Origin: QWQI01 sp964608915
Lineage (GTDB): Bacteria > Planctomycetota > Planctomycetia > Isosphaerales > Isosphaeraceae
Assembly: GCA_964608915.1 (NCBI GenBank)
Contig: CAZSQA010000005.1
Span: forward strand, 163,785 to 227,784
DNA length: 64,000 nt
Reading direction: 5' to 3'
This document shows, piece by piece, positions 48,420 to 58,941 of this stretch. The translations under genes were made by a program, and so were the position numbers. Each line of letters starts with the position of its first letter. Positions within the stretch are counted from its first letter, which is position 1. The notes beneath the pieces are model-generated. The model worked only from the letters and a program-made list of their open reading frames with translations, had not been told where the DNA came from and did no database searches.

Positions 48420-48420
48420 C

Positions 48421-48635
48421 CTCTCTCATGACTGCCCCCGTCAAGAGCGCACTTTCGTCGGGCCGAGACAAGATGTTGGGTCTTGACTGGGTTTCTGGCT
48501 CTGGCTCGCGCTGAGGCCCCGCAAATAAAGGTGCCACGCAAATAAAGGTGCCATTCTATATTCCTGGATCGGCTGGCAAGTTTCGAACAGGTTTCGTGCT
48601 GGACTTGGGTCGGAAATTCCGGAAATGGCGATCCC
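48421..48635. other. Spacer at the right end of the island
   Basis: No gene supported. Contains two tandem copies of GCAAATAAAGGTGCCA-type words (48523-48554), again of the dispersed short-repeat kind, and otherwise featureless sequence up to the DUF1552 remnant. Confidence 0.55.
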
Positions 48636-48713
48636 GTTTTTGTTGTCGACGAAAAGATCGGCGTCAGGGTCGGCGGGTTCGGAGATTCGCACCACAAGCT
48701 GGCCGAGATCTGA
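48636..48713 (+). pseudogene. Remnant of a DUF1552 gene 3' end
   Basis: The last ~20 codons read EKIGVRVGGFGDSHHKLAEI before TGA, against EKYDVKLDRFGDSDRKLAEI in the intact gene ending at 38556. 33 of the last 39 nucleotides agree. Further upstream the similarity continues only in another frame. It marks the right border of the island. Confidence 0.72.
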
Positions 48714-48726
48714 ATCGAGTGGCCGG

Positions 48727-48751
48727 ACCTGCTCAGTTGGCCTGAGCAGGT
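48727..48751. terminator. Hairpin between DUF1552 remnant and zwf
   Basis: A perfect 10-bp stem ACCTGCTCAG/CTGAGCAGGT with 5-nt loop. No T tract on either side. Probably the former terminator of the lost DUF1552 gene. Confidence 0.5.
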
Positions 48752-48776
48752 CGTTCCGATCACGGTCCGGCGGAAA

Positions 48777-50336
48777 TCAAGAAGGCTTGCGCCATCGGAA
48801 CCCGTCGCGGGCCAGCAGTTGTTCGGCCTCGGCTGGGCCCCAGGTGCCTGCGGCATAGGGAAGGGGGCGGATGTCGTGGTTATTCCATGTGTCGAGGATG
48901 TTCGTCACGAACTTCCATGAGTTCAGCACGAAGTCGATGCGAGTAAAGAGCGACTGATCGCCCAGGATCACGTCCAGCAGCAGCCGTTCGTAAGCCTCAG
49001 GCGGCGGGCCGGCGAACGTGCCGGAATAGCCGAAGTCCATGTGCACTTCCTGCAGGCGGCGGCGTGAGCCGGGCACCTTCGCCTGAAAGAACAGGCTGGC
49101 GCCTTCGTCCGGCTGAATTCGCAGGATCAGGTGATTCGCCCCCTGGTCGCCATGCACGTTCTGGGCTTCGTAAAGCGCCGCTGGCGGCCGGCGGAACTGA
49201 ATGGCGATCTCGGTCGTCCGCTTCGGCAGCCTTTTGCCCGTTCGCAGATAGATCGGCACGCCGGCCCAGCGCCAGTTTTCCAGCGTCAGCCGCATGCCCA
49301 GATAAGTTTCCGTCGTCGATTTCGGGTCGACGTTCCGCTCGGCGTTGTAGGCGGGCACTTCCTCGCCGTCCACAACTCCCGCCGTATATTGCCCGCGCAC
49401 CACGTTGTGGGCGATATCTTCAGCCGTCCACTTCGGCAGGGCCTGCAGCACTTTCACCATTTCGTTGCGCAGCGAGTCGGCCGAAAGGTCGCCGGGCGGC
49501 TCCAGGCAGATCATGCCCAAAAGCTGCATCATGTGGTTCTGGACCATGTCACGAATGGCGCCGGCCTGATCGTAAAACGCCCCCCGGCCGCCAGACATGC
49601 CGACCGTTTCGGACACCAGGAACTGAATGGAAGCGACGTGCAACCGGTTCCAGATCGATTCGAAAACCGTGTTGCCGAAACGCAGGGCCAGGATGTTCTG
49701 GACCGTTTCCTTGCCGAGGTAGTGGTCGATCCGATAGGTCTGAGCTTCCGTCAGCCATTTCGAAAGGTCTTCGTGAAGCTGAATGGCTGACGTCGTATCG
49801 TTGCCGAACGGCTTCTCTACAACGACGCGCGACCATGGGCCAGTGGAATTGACCGGATAGATCAGATCCGCCTTGCCGAGATTTTCGACGATCTGGGAGA
49901 AATACTCAGGCGCTGTGGCCAGATAGAAGAGCCGGTTGCCCTGAGTGCCGAATTCTTCGTCGATTGCGGCGAGCCGGGCCTTGAGCTGCTGGAAGCTCGC
50001 GAGATCGTCGAAATTTCCCTCGGCGATGAACAGATGCCGGGCGAATTCAGGCCAATGGCCGGAAATGACCGAGTGGCTGGCGATCGACTTGGCCATCTCC
50101 TCGCGGAAGCGGTCATCCGACCACTCGCGCCGGGCGAACCCGACGATGGCATATTGGTTGGCCAGCTGGCCCGACTGGGCAAGGTGGCATAACGCCGGTA
50201 ACAGCTTTCGGTGCGTGAGGTCGCCGGTGGCGCCGAACAGAACGATGACGCAAGGGTCGGCCACGCGGCTGGGCAGCGACTGGGTGGGGTTCGAACCCGC
50301 GGAGACCGGAGAATCTGAGGCTTCACGTTCAGGCAT
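48777..50336 (-). CDS. zwf: Glucose-6-phosphate 1-dehydrogenase
   Basis: Oxidises glucose 6-phosphate to 6-phosphogluconolactone with NAD(P)+, the entry to the oxidative pentose phosphate and Entner-Doudoroff routes. The start is the ATG at 50336; the frame is open 69 bp further. It encodes 519 residues. The Rossmann motif FGATGDLTHRKLLPAL lies near 33, EKPFG near 175, and the active-site signature RIDHYLGKE near 203. The C-terminal domain with LRTGKRLP and WNNHDIRPLPYAAGTWGP closes the protein. No pgl or gnd gene is adjacent. First core gene to the right of the island, transcribed toward it. Confidence 0.97.
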   Translation of the reverse strand: MPEREASDSPVSAGSNPTQSLPSRVADPCVIVLFGATGDLTHRKLLPALCHLAQSGQLANQYAIVGFARREWSDDRFREEMAKSIASHSVISGHWPEFARHLFIAEGNFDDLASFQQLKARLAAIDEEFGTQGNRLFYLATAPEYFSQIVENLGKADLIYPVNSTGPWSRVVVEKPFGNDTTSAIQLHEDLSKWLTEAQTYRIDHYLGKETVQNILALRFGNTVFESIWNRLHVASIQFLVSETVGMSGGRGAFYDQAGAIRDMVQNHMMQLLGMICLEPPGDLSADSLRNEMVKVLQALPKWTAEDIAHNVVRGQYTAGVVDGEEVPAYNAERNVDPKSTTETYLGMRLTLENWRWAGVPIYLRTGKRLPKRTTEIAIQFRRPPAALYEAQNVHGDQGANHLILRIQPDEGASLFFQAKVPGSRRRLQEVHMDFGYSGTFAGPPPEAYERLLLDVILGDQSLFTRIDFVLNSWKFVTNILDTWNNHDIRPLPYAAGTWGPAEAEQLLARDGFRWRKPS

Positions 50337-50645
50337 CTTCGATCGCACTCTCTGAGGAATCGCCACGGGTAAATCGACGGCACGACGCGCCGAGGTCCGA
50401 AGCAATATACCTCATTCAAGGCCGGACCGCCCAGATCCGCAGTCCATACGAGTGGCATCGGCATCCTGCCGGTGTTCGCAAGAAGTTCGAGTGTGGAGGA
50501 TTCAGAGGTAAAACACCATGCCGGTTGTCGCTATCAAAAAAGCGATGCTCCGACCTCGAAACCGGCTGGAAGCCGGTTCTGCATGAAAACCCTGCGTCTG
50601 CGAGCCTTCAATCCCGAAGAAATCCGTCGTCCCATGCCACTCAGG

Positions 50646-51554
50646 TCATGGCCCTGGCGTATCCGGGAAGTCCAGCGCGATGTCGAGAGCCGGGGCCGAA
50701 TGGGTCAATGCCCCGACGGAAAGCCTGTCGACACCGATCGAGGCGTAATCCGCGATGCGGTCCAGCGTCAGTCCGCCCGAGATTTCCAGCAGAACCCTGG
50801 GGGCACTCCGGTCTCGACGTTCGACGGCGATCCTTGCCATCTCCGGCGTGAAATTGTCGAGCAGAATGCAATCCGGCGTGGCTTCGAGCGCTTCGTTGAG
50901 TTGGCTGAGCGTATCGACTTCGATCGTTACCATCACCCCTTCGCCATGGGTGAAGGCCCTGGCCCGCTGGACGGCCTCCGTCACCGGCCGCACGCAGCCG
51001 CTGGCGGCCAGGGCGGCCAGGTGGTTGTCCTTGATCAGAATCGCGTCGTGAAGGCCCATTCGGTGGTTCAGGCCGCCGCCGCAACGCACGGCGTATTTTT
51101 CAAGCGTGCGCCAGCCCGGCGTCGTTTTCCGCGTATCGAGAATCCGGGCCTTCGTGCCTTCGGTCTTTTCGACGAACCGGTTCGTCAAAGTCGCGATGCC
51201 GCTGAGACGCTGCAGGAAATTGAGGCTGAGCCGTTCCAGGGCCAGCACCGAACGGGTCTGCCCGCGCACTTCGCCCAGGATTTCGCCAGGGGCGATTCTG
51301 TCGCCGTCGGAGGCGAACGGCTTCCAGTCGATGAAGGGCCGGAACCGTTCCGCGATCATTCCGACGATCGGCAGCCCGGCGACGACTCCCTCACGCCGCG
51401 CCACGAACCGGCCGACACTTTCGGCGGCCTCCGGGATCGTGCTTTTGCTGGTGATGTCGCCGGCCGTACCCAGATCGTCATCGAGCGCCATGTCGATGAG
51501 CGCTTGCGCTCTTTCGCGGGCTTGTCGATCGAACGTGGGCGGTGTGTGAGTCAT
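50646..51554 (-). CDS. nadC: Nicotinate-nucleotide pyrophosphorylase (carboxylating)
   Basis: Converts quinolinate and PRPP to nicotinate mononucleotide in de novo NAD synthesis. 302 residues, as expected. Key stretches are LNFLQRLSGIATLT, DTRKTTPGWRTLEKYAVRCGG and NHRMGLHDAILIKDNHL carrying the PRPP and quinolinate-binding Arg, Lys and His residues, then EVDTLSQL, LLDNF and EISGGL. It lies 40 bp behind uvrB on the same strand. Confidence 0.97.
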   Translation of the reverse strand: MTHTPPTFDRQARERAQALIDMALDDDLGTAGDITSKSTIPEAAESVGRFVARREGVVAGLPIVGMIAERFRPFIDWKPFASDGDRIAPGEILGEVRGQTRSVLALERLSLNFLQRLSGIATLTNRFVEKTEGTKARILDTRKTTPGWRTLEKYAVRCGGGLNHRMGLHDAILIKDNHLAALAASGCVRPVTEAVQRARAFTHGEGVMVTIEVDTLSQLNEALEATPDCILLDNFTPEMARIAVERRDRSAPRVLLEISGGLTLDRIADYASIGVDRLSVGALTHSAPALDIALDFPDTPGP

Positions 51555-51594
51555 GATCTCTTCTGATCGTAAACCAGGTTCGGGCTGAGGACGT

Positions 51595-53672
<2,078 letters not shown>

Positions 53673-53676
<4 letters not shown>

Positions 53677-54038
53677 CGAAGCGATTCCTTTCGACCCATG
53701 GAATCGCCGGAGGCAACGGCCTCGGATCCGAAATCCATCCAGTCACCGTAATCGGCCAGGAAGGCCGGGCCGAGCCCGCGCACGCGATGTGCAAAATCTT
53801 CGCCATCGCGAAACGGCCTGATCGACCGCTGAGCGATCACACGTTGAGCCACGACCGGACCGATGCCCGGCAGTAGTCGGAGATCGTCGGCGGCAGCCGT
53901 GTTCACACGGATTTTCAGGTCCGGAAGCGGCTCAGGCCGCGCCCCGCGATCGGTCAGCATGCGGGCCGAGTCGTTCGCGATCGATAAGCCTGACAGGAGC
54001 AAAAGCAGACGAACCGAACGATCCGCGGGACCATTCAT
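53673..54038 (-). CDS. ComEA-type helix-hairpin-helix protein
   Basis: 121 residues. After a short hydrophobic N-terminus (VRLLLLLSGLSIA, probably a membrane anchor or signal), a ComEA-like HhH domain follows: VNTAAADDLRLLPGIGPVVAQRVIAQRSIRPFRDGEDF, with LPGIG and GLGPAFLADY hairpins that contact the DNA backbone. In competence systems ComEA binds incoming DNA outside the membrane. No other com genes are nearby. It overlaps uvrB by 4 nt, so expression is tied to DNA repair. Confidence 0.85.
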
Positions 54039-54106
54039 GACGTTCTCCTCCGCCCGGGATCAGGCCGGCAGATGATCGGAACGTGAGGCGGCGAAGCCGA
54101 CGCCTC

Positions 54107-54925
54107 TCAAGAGAGGACTTCGGCTTCTTCCGGAATGTCGACGACGCCCGTGATCATGGCACGCTTGACTTCGCTGATCGCCTGAGTCACCTGAATGCCG
54201 CGCGGGCAGGCCGAGGTGCAGTTGAACACCGTGCGGCAACGCCAGATGCCATCGCTGTCATTGAGGATATCGAGGCGGTCGCCGGCGCCCTGGTCGCGGC
54301 TGTCGAAGATGAACCGGTGGGCGTTCACGATCGCCGCCGGGCCGACATATTCACGATTGCCCCAGAAGGGCGGGCATGCCGTCGTGCAGCAGGCGCAGAG
54401 GATGCACTTGGTCGTGTCGTCGAACCGGGCTCGTTGCTCGGGCGTCTGCAGCCGTTCGGTCGTCGGGGCCGGGTCGTCGTTCACCAGGAACGGCATCACG
54501 GCCTTGTAATGGTCGAAGAACGGCTTCATGTCGACGATCAGGTCCTTGATCACCGGCAGGCCCAGGATCGGCTCGACCGTGATCGTCTTGCCCTTCACGT
54601 TCTGAATCAGCAGCTTGCAGGCCAGGTTGTTCTGACCGTTGATCCGCATCGCGTCGGAGCCGCAGATGCCGTGAGCGCAGCTCTTCCGCAGGGCGATGCT
54701 GTCGTCCTGCTCCCACTTCACTTTCATCAGGACGTCCAGGACCCGGTCCATCGGGTGGGCTTGGATCTTGAATTCCTGCCAGTGAGGCTCGCGGTCCTTC
54801 TCAGGATCGTAACGCTTGATACGGAGAGTCAGGTCTCGCCAGCGAATCTGGCCCGTGTTGGGATCGGCTAGGTCACTCACGCGATCGGTTCCTGTCAATG
54901 CGAAGGGCGGCTTAGATTCGGACAT
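54107..54925 (-). CDS. sdhB: Succinate dehydrogenase iron-sulfur subunit
   Basis: 272 residues. It carries electrons from the SdhA flavin to quinone through three clusters. [2Fe-2S]: SCAHGICGSDAMRING plus NLAC (about 78-100). [4Fe-4S]: CILCACCTTACPPFW (about 168). [3Fe-4S]: CRTVFNCTSACPRGI (about 230). Here the first cluster motif has C-A-H-G-I-C-G, close to the C-R-E-G-x-C-G norm. Last gene of the sdhCDAB operon. Confidence 0.97.
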   Translation of the reverse strand: MSESKPPFALTGTDRVSDLADPNTGQIRWRDLTLRIKRYDPEKDREPHWQEFKIQAHPMDRVLDVLMKVKWEQDDSIALRKSCAHGICGSDAMRINGQNNLACKLLIQNVKGKTITVEPILGLPVIKDLIVDMKPFFDHYKAVMPFLVNDDPAPTTERLQTPEQRARFDDTTKCILCACCTTACPPFWGNREYVGPAAIVNAHRFIFDSRDQGAGDRLDILNDSDGIWRCRTVFNCTSACPRGIQVTQAISEVKRAMITGVVDIPEEAEVLS

Positions 54926-54961
54926 CGAGCGGGTCTCCGTCGATCCGGAGAGGCAGGTATG

Positions 54962-56797
54962 TCAATACTTGCGGACTTCCAGAGGATATTTCGGCACTTT
55001 CTGGCCGTCCTTCTCGACGTAGACGACATCCACCGGGCGATTTTCGATCTTCGTCCCGATTTCGCCCTCCATCATGGCGAATGTGTGGTTGAAGTGGTTG
55101 ACGTCGTCCCGGTCCGGGAAGTCTTCCCGCGAGTGGGCTCCGCGGCTTTCCTTGCGGCTTTCGGCTGAGGCGACCGTCGCGCCCGCGAGGTCGATCAGGC
55201 AGCCCAGCTCAAGATATTCCAGCAGCCCGGTGTTGAAGACCGTGCCCTTGTCCTGAATGCCGGTCGACTCGTAGCGGCTCTTCAGTTCGGCAACCTTCTT
55301 GCGGGCACGGGCCAGGCCTTCGGAGTTTCGATAAACACCGCAGTCATCCATCATGACCGTCTGCAGCTCATCGCGGATGCGAATCCACGGCTCGGTCCGG
55401 GGCTTCGCCAGCGCCGTGGTGATCTGCTTGCGCGTCGGAGCGTCCGCATCCGGCGGAATTTCCCGGAACTCTTGCGACTTGGCATACTGGGCCATCGCCT
55501 TGCCCGCCCGCCGGCCGAAAACGACCAGGTCGACCAGGCTGTTCGTGCCCAGCCGGTTCGCCCCGTGCACCGAAACGCACGCCGATTCGCCCGCGGCATA
55601 AAGACCCGGCACGACATCCCCGGCGGCATTACGCAGCACGCGGGTTTCGAAGTCGGTCGGCGTTCCGCCCATGGCATAGTGGGCCGTCGGCTGAATCGGC
55701 ATCGGTTCCTTGAGCGGGTCGATGCCCAGATAGGTCCGCGACAGCTCGAGCGATTCGGAAAGGCGGGCCTCGATGAAATGCTCGTCGACGTCCTTTCCGT
55801 CCTTGTGCAGCGGGCTGGACTTGAACCGGTTGATCGTTTCGGGACGAATGTCCAGATAAACGAAGTCCTTGCCGTTCACGCCGCGGCCGGCCTGAACTTC
55901 CTGATGGATCGACCGCGAACAGACGTCGCGGCTGGCCAGTTCCTTCATGTTCGGGGCATACGTTTCCATGAAACGCTCGCCCTTGCCGTTGAACATGATG
56001 CCGCCGTCGCCCCGGCAGCCTTCCGTCAGCAGGATGCCGAGCCGGTAAATGCCCGTCGGGTGAAATTGGTAGAATTCCATATCTTCCAGCGGAATGCCGT
56101 GGCGGTATGCGATCGCCGGGCCGTCGCCGGTCAGGGCATAGGCGTTCGAAGTTACCTTGAACATCCGGCCGAAGCCGCCCGTGGCCAGCAGCACGCTCTT
56201 CGCATGGAAGACGTGCAGGCGGCCGGTGGCGATTTCGATCGCCACGATCCCGCGGCATTCGCCGTCGACCATGATCAGGTCGAGCATGTGATATTCGTCG
56301 AAGAACTGCACGCCCTGCTTGATACATTGCTGGTAGAGCGTCTGCAGAATCATGTGCCCGGTGCGGTCGGCCGCGTGGCAGGCCCGCATGACCGGCTCAC
56401 GCTTCGAAGGGTTGCCCGGCACCGGCCGTGTGTGGCCCCCGAAGCGCCGCTGGCTGATCCGGCCGTCCGGCGTGCGGTCGAACGGCAGACCCATATGCTC
56501 AAGGTCGTAGATGCACTCGACGGCCTCGCGGCAGAGGATCTCGACGGGCGTCTGGTCCACCACGAAGTCGCCGCCCTTGATCGTGTCGTAGGCGTGGTTC
56601 TCCCACGAGTCGTCTTCGATGTTCGATAGAGCCGCCGCGATCCCGCCTGCCGCCGCACCCGTGTGCGATCGGGTCGGATAGAGCTTGCTGACGACAGCCG
56701 TCCCGACTTCCTTGCTGGAATGCAGGGCCGCCATCAGGCCAGCCCCGCCGGAACCGACGATGATGCTCTCGAAACGATGGTAGGTCGGTGTGCTCAT
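54962..56797 (-). CDS. sdhA: Succinate dehydrogenase flavoprotein subunit
   Basis: 611 residues. It oxidises succinate to fumarate in the TCA cycle using covalently bound FAD. GSGGAGLMAAL (about 12-22) binds FAD; RSHTGAAAGGIAAAL (about 43-57) contains the FAD-linked His; QFHPTGIY and RRAGKAMA hold substrate-binding His and Arg residues. A 36-bp gap separates it from sdhB. Confidence 0.97.
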   Translation of the reverse strand: MSTPTYHRFESIIVGSGGAGLMAALHSSKEVGTAVVSKLYPTRSHTGAAAGGIAAALSNIEDDSWENHAYDTIKGGDFVVDQTPVEILCREAVECIYDLEHMGLPFDRTPDGRISQRRFGGHTRPVPGNPSKREPVMRACHAADRTGHMILQTLYQQCIKQGVQFFDEYHMLDLIMVDGECRGIVAIEIATGRLHVFHAKSVLLATGGFGRMFKVTSNAYALTGDGPAIAYRHGIPLEDMEFYQFHPTGIYRLGILLTEGCRGDGGIMFNGKGERFMETYAPNMKELASRDVCSRSIHQEVQAGRGVNGKDFVYLDIRPETINRFKSSPLHKDGKDVDEHFIEARLSESLELSRTYLGIDPLKEPMPIQPTAHYAMGGTPTDFETRVLRNAAGDVVPGLYAAGESACVSVHGANRLGTNSLVDLVVFGRRAGKAMAQYAKSQEFREIPPDADAPTRKQITTALAKPRTEPWIRIRDELQTVMMDDCGVYRNSEGLARARKKVAELKSRYESTGIQDKGTVFNTGLLEYLELGCLIDLAGATVASAESRKESRGAHSREDFPDRDDVNHFNHTFAMMEGEIGTKIENRPVDVVYVEKDGQKVPKYPLEVRKY

Positions 56798-56865
56798 GAT
56801 GTGTCGAATGTCCGAATGTTCTGGCGAAATGTACGTGTCGACGCGAAATGGCGATCGATCGAGCC

Positions 56866-57363
56866 TCAGTCGACGAGGCTCGATCCGTCAGGGAAGCGGG
56901 CGACGCTCGCGCCGGCCGGGGCCGTGCTTGCGGCATGCGCGACGCCTTTCGCGTTCATGGCCTTCCACTTCTCGACGTAGGCCTTATCTTCCTGGAACAT
57001 CCAGATGGCGTAAGAGCCCAGGATGATCAGGGCCGTCATGACCGTCCAGATCGCTGTGTGCATCGCCACGCGGGCCTTCGCCCCGTGCACATGCTCGTCG
57101 AGAATCTGGCGCAGGCCATTGAAACCATGGAACATCGCCAGGCCGATCATGCTCAAGTCCCAGAGCCGCCAGATCCAGCCCGTGCGAGGATCGGCCCAGC
57201 GGCCAGCCACGAAGGCGTAGTTGATGTTCTCGACATTGTTGGCGATGTGCATGATGAACAGGTGCCCGACCGCGAGGAACACCAGCACGAGGCCGGAAAT
57301 ACGCATGAAGTACCAGGCGGTAAGTTCGAATCCGCCTGAGGGTTTGATTCGATTGCGGGCCAT
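56866..57363 (-). CDS. sdhD: Succinate dehydrogenase membrane anchor subunit
   Basis: 165 residues with three transmembrane helices (RISGLVLVFLAVGHLFIMHI, LWDLSMIGLAMFHGFNGL, IWTVMTALIILGSYAIWMF). HGFNGLRQILDEHV carries the His and Asp expected near haem b and quinone. A ~35-residue hydrophilic tail (KAMNAKGVAHAASTAPAGAS) is longer than usual. Placed between sdhC and sdhA. Confidence 0.9.
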   Translation of the reverse strand: MARNRIKPSGGFELTAWYFMRISGLVLVFLAVGHLFIMHIANNVENINYAFVAGRWADPRTGWIWRLWDLSMIGLAMFHGFNGLRQILDEHVHGAKARVAMHTAIWTVMTALIILGSYAIWMFQEDKAYVEKWKAMNAKGVAHAASTAPAGASVARFPDGSSLVD

Positions 57364-57430
57364 TGCGAAAAGTCCGGTTGAGTGAAACGGTGATGAGCGG
57401 ATGCGTTCGATTCTGCCAGGTCCGGGCAGG

Positions 57431-57934
57431 TCAGGGGCGGGCTGATGAGACGTTCTCGGGAATCTGCGTGATGTGCTCAGGCGCGGTCGCCAGCGGCAAA
57501 ATCACGGCGATCGCCGCCGGAATCATCAGGGCGAGGAACACGAGCATGACGGCCCGGAACGATTCCTTCTGGTACTTGCAGCCTTCGTTCCAGAAGTCGA
57601 ACAGGATGACCCGGACACCGTTCACGGCATGGAACAGCACCGTAGCGATCAGCCCCAGCTCGGCCAGACGGAACGCCCAGCGAAGCGGCCAGTAGTAAGT
57701 ACCACTGAAAACGCCGCCGTAAATCGCGACCGTGTGGTCGTACAGCGCCGGATTGAAGACCACGAAGAAGGTGTCGACCACGTGAATGACGAGAAACAGC
57801 AGAATCCCCAGCCCCGTCACGCGATGCACGAGCCAGGACCACTGCCCGATGCCGCCCTGATAACGAAGCCCGTCGATGAGTTTCGCCAGCTTGCCCGCGC
57901 GATAGGCCTTGGGCTCGGAGATGGTCGAGGACAT
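57431..57934 (-). CDS. sdhC: Succinate dehydrogenase cytochrome b556 subunit
   Basis: 167 residues from the ATG at 57934, which follows a GAGAGAG stretch; the frame is open to 58048. The SdhC signature WSWLVHRVTGLGILLFLVIH (about 33-52) includes the Ser/Arg/His of the quinone and haem region; two further helices follow (LAELGLIATVLFHAVNGV, VMLVFLALMIPAAIAVIL). First gene of the operon sdhC-sdhD-sdhA-sdhB. Confidence 0.92.
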   Translation of the reverse strand: MSSTISEPKAYRAGKLAKLIDGLRYQGGIGQWSWLVHRVTGLGILLFLVIHVVDTFFVVFNPALYDHTVAIYGGVFSGTYYWPLRWAFRLAELGLIATVLFHAVNGVRVILFDFWNEGCKYQKESFRAVMLVFLALMIPAAIAVILPLATAPEHITQIPENVSSARP

Positions 57935-58266
57935 TTCTCTCTCAGTTCGATAAGTCGGGTCGGAAGTGCGTGTCGCCCGGCGAATCCGTCGCCTGATCGG
58001 TCCGCATGGCGTTTCTGTTCTTGTAATCTTTCCGTTCCCGCCGGTCAAGCATGGCCGAAAAGAACTCGGACGAAGATGTACGAATTCTCACGGTTTCAGG
58101 CGACAGGCTGTGCAAAAAATCCGATCCGCCACTTATGCCGGAAGACATCGCCCGATCGAGAATGACAAAGCCGGCTGGATCATAAGCCCGGGCCCCCCGA
58201 GCTCCTGATCGGTATGTCTTCATCGATGTTCGAATCGAATCCCGGAATTCGACGATCTACGAAAAC
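57935..58266. other. Upstream region of the sdh operon
   Basis: About 330 bp between sdhC and the rnpB terminators. No gene is supported in any frame; it should contain the sdh promoter. Confidence 0.5.
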
Positions 58267-58286
58267 CCCCGAGCTGGAGCTCGGGG
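58261..58286 (-). terminator. Second terminator downstream of rnpB
   Basis: A perfect 8-bp stem CCCCGAGC/GCTCGGGG (58267-58274 with 58279-58286), 4-nt loop, followed on the minus strand by GGTTTTC. Confidence 0.75.
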
Positions 58287-58350
58287 TGCCCAGGGCGTCG
58301 AGACTTCGCCAGGCTTCGGGATTCCAGCCGATTTTGCCGGCCAGAAAAAA

Positions 58351-58774
58351 ACGACGGGAGAGGAACCGTAAGCCGGATTTCGTATGCCGGCGAAAACCTT
58401 CGCCCGCCTCCGATCATGAATCTGGGACGTGACTTGCGCCACGCCTCGTGCGACCTACCCGGAAGTCATGACGAATCGGGCCGATTCGTATCCCGAAGAA
58501 GCCGGAGCTTCCTCGAAATTGCCCCCTTATTTGGTCTTGCACCTGGTGGGGTTTGCCGAGCCGGAACGGTCACCCGCCCCGCTGGTGAGCTCTTACCTCA
58601 CCGTTTCACCCTTACCCGCCTCGAAGTTGCCCCCGAAACGTCGGCGGTTTGCTTTCTGTGGCACTTTCCCTGTCCTCGCGGACGGTGGGCGTTACCCACC
58701 ACCATGCCCTGCGGTGTCCGGACTTTCCTCCAGGCCGCGAACGGCCCGGCGATCGGTCATTCCTCTCCCGTCGT
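58351..58774 (-). ncRNA. rnpB: RNase P RNA (bacterial type A)
   Basis: The catalytic RNA that matures tRNA 5' ends. On the minus strand the universally conserved 5' block GGAGGAAAGTCCGGAC (near 58730) is followed by CCGCAGGGCA, GGGTAACGCCC, GACAGGGAAAGTGCCACAGA, GGTGAGGTAAGAGCTCACC and GGCAAACCCCACC. The 3' conserved block is GAAATCCGGCTTACGG (near 58375). Ends are set by the P1 helix: ACGACGGGAGAGGAA at 58774-58760 pairs perfectly with 58365-58351, giving a 424-nt RNA. A run of Ts follows the 3' arm, so P1 also serves as the terminator stem. A TATGAT -10-like box lies at 58785-58780. Confidence 0.93.
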
Positions 58775-58779
58775 CACGA

Positions 58780-58785
58780 ATCATA
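58780..58785 (-). promoter_or_regulatory. -10-like box of rnpB
   Basis: TATGAT on the minus strand, five bases before the deduced RNA 5' end at 58774. No convincing -35 hexamer was found at the expected distance. Confidence 0.5.
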
Positions 58786-58941
58786 CGTTCCGGCGACTGG
58801 TTTCGTCCGGCGAAATCGCAAAAAGTCATCAGACTTCTTCGAAAAATTTTCGTGATCCGCACATTCGCCCGAAACGGGTGATATGTTGAAATTGATACAG
58901 ATGACGCACCTTCTTGGAATTCGCTCGCGAAGGATCCGGCC

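Noticed and set aside
38557..48776. Integron integrase gene in or next to the array
   Set aside because: No tyrosine recombinase motif set (R...HxxR...Y) was found in any frame of this interval.
58214..58889. Several open frames at 58.2-58.9 kb
   Set aside because: They lie within the RNase P RNA gene and its terminators.
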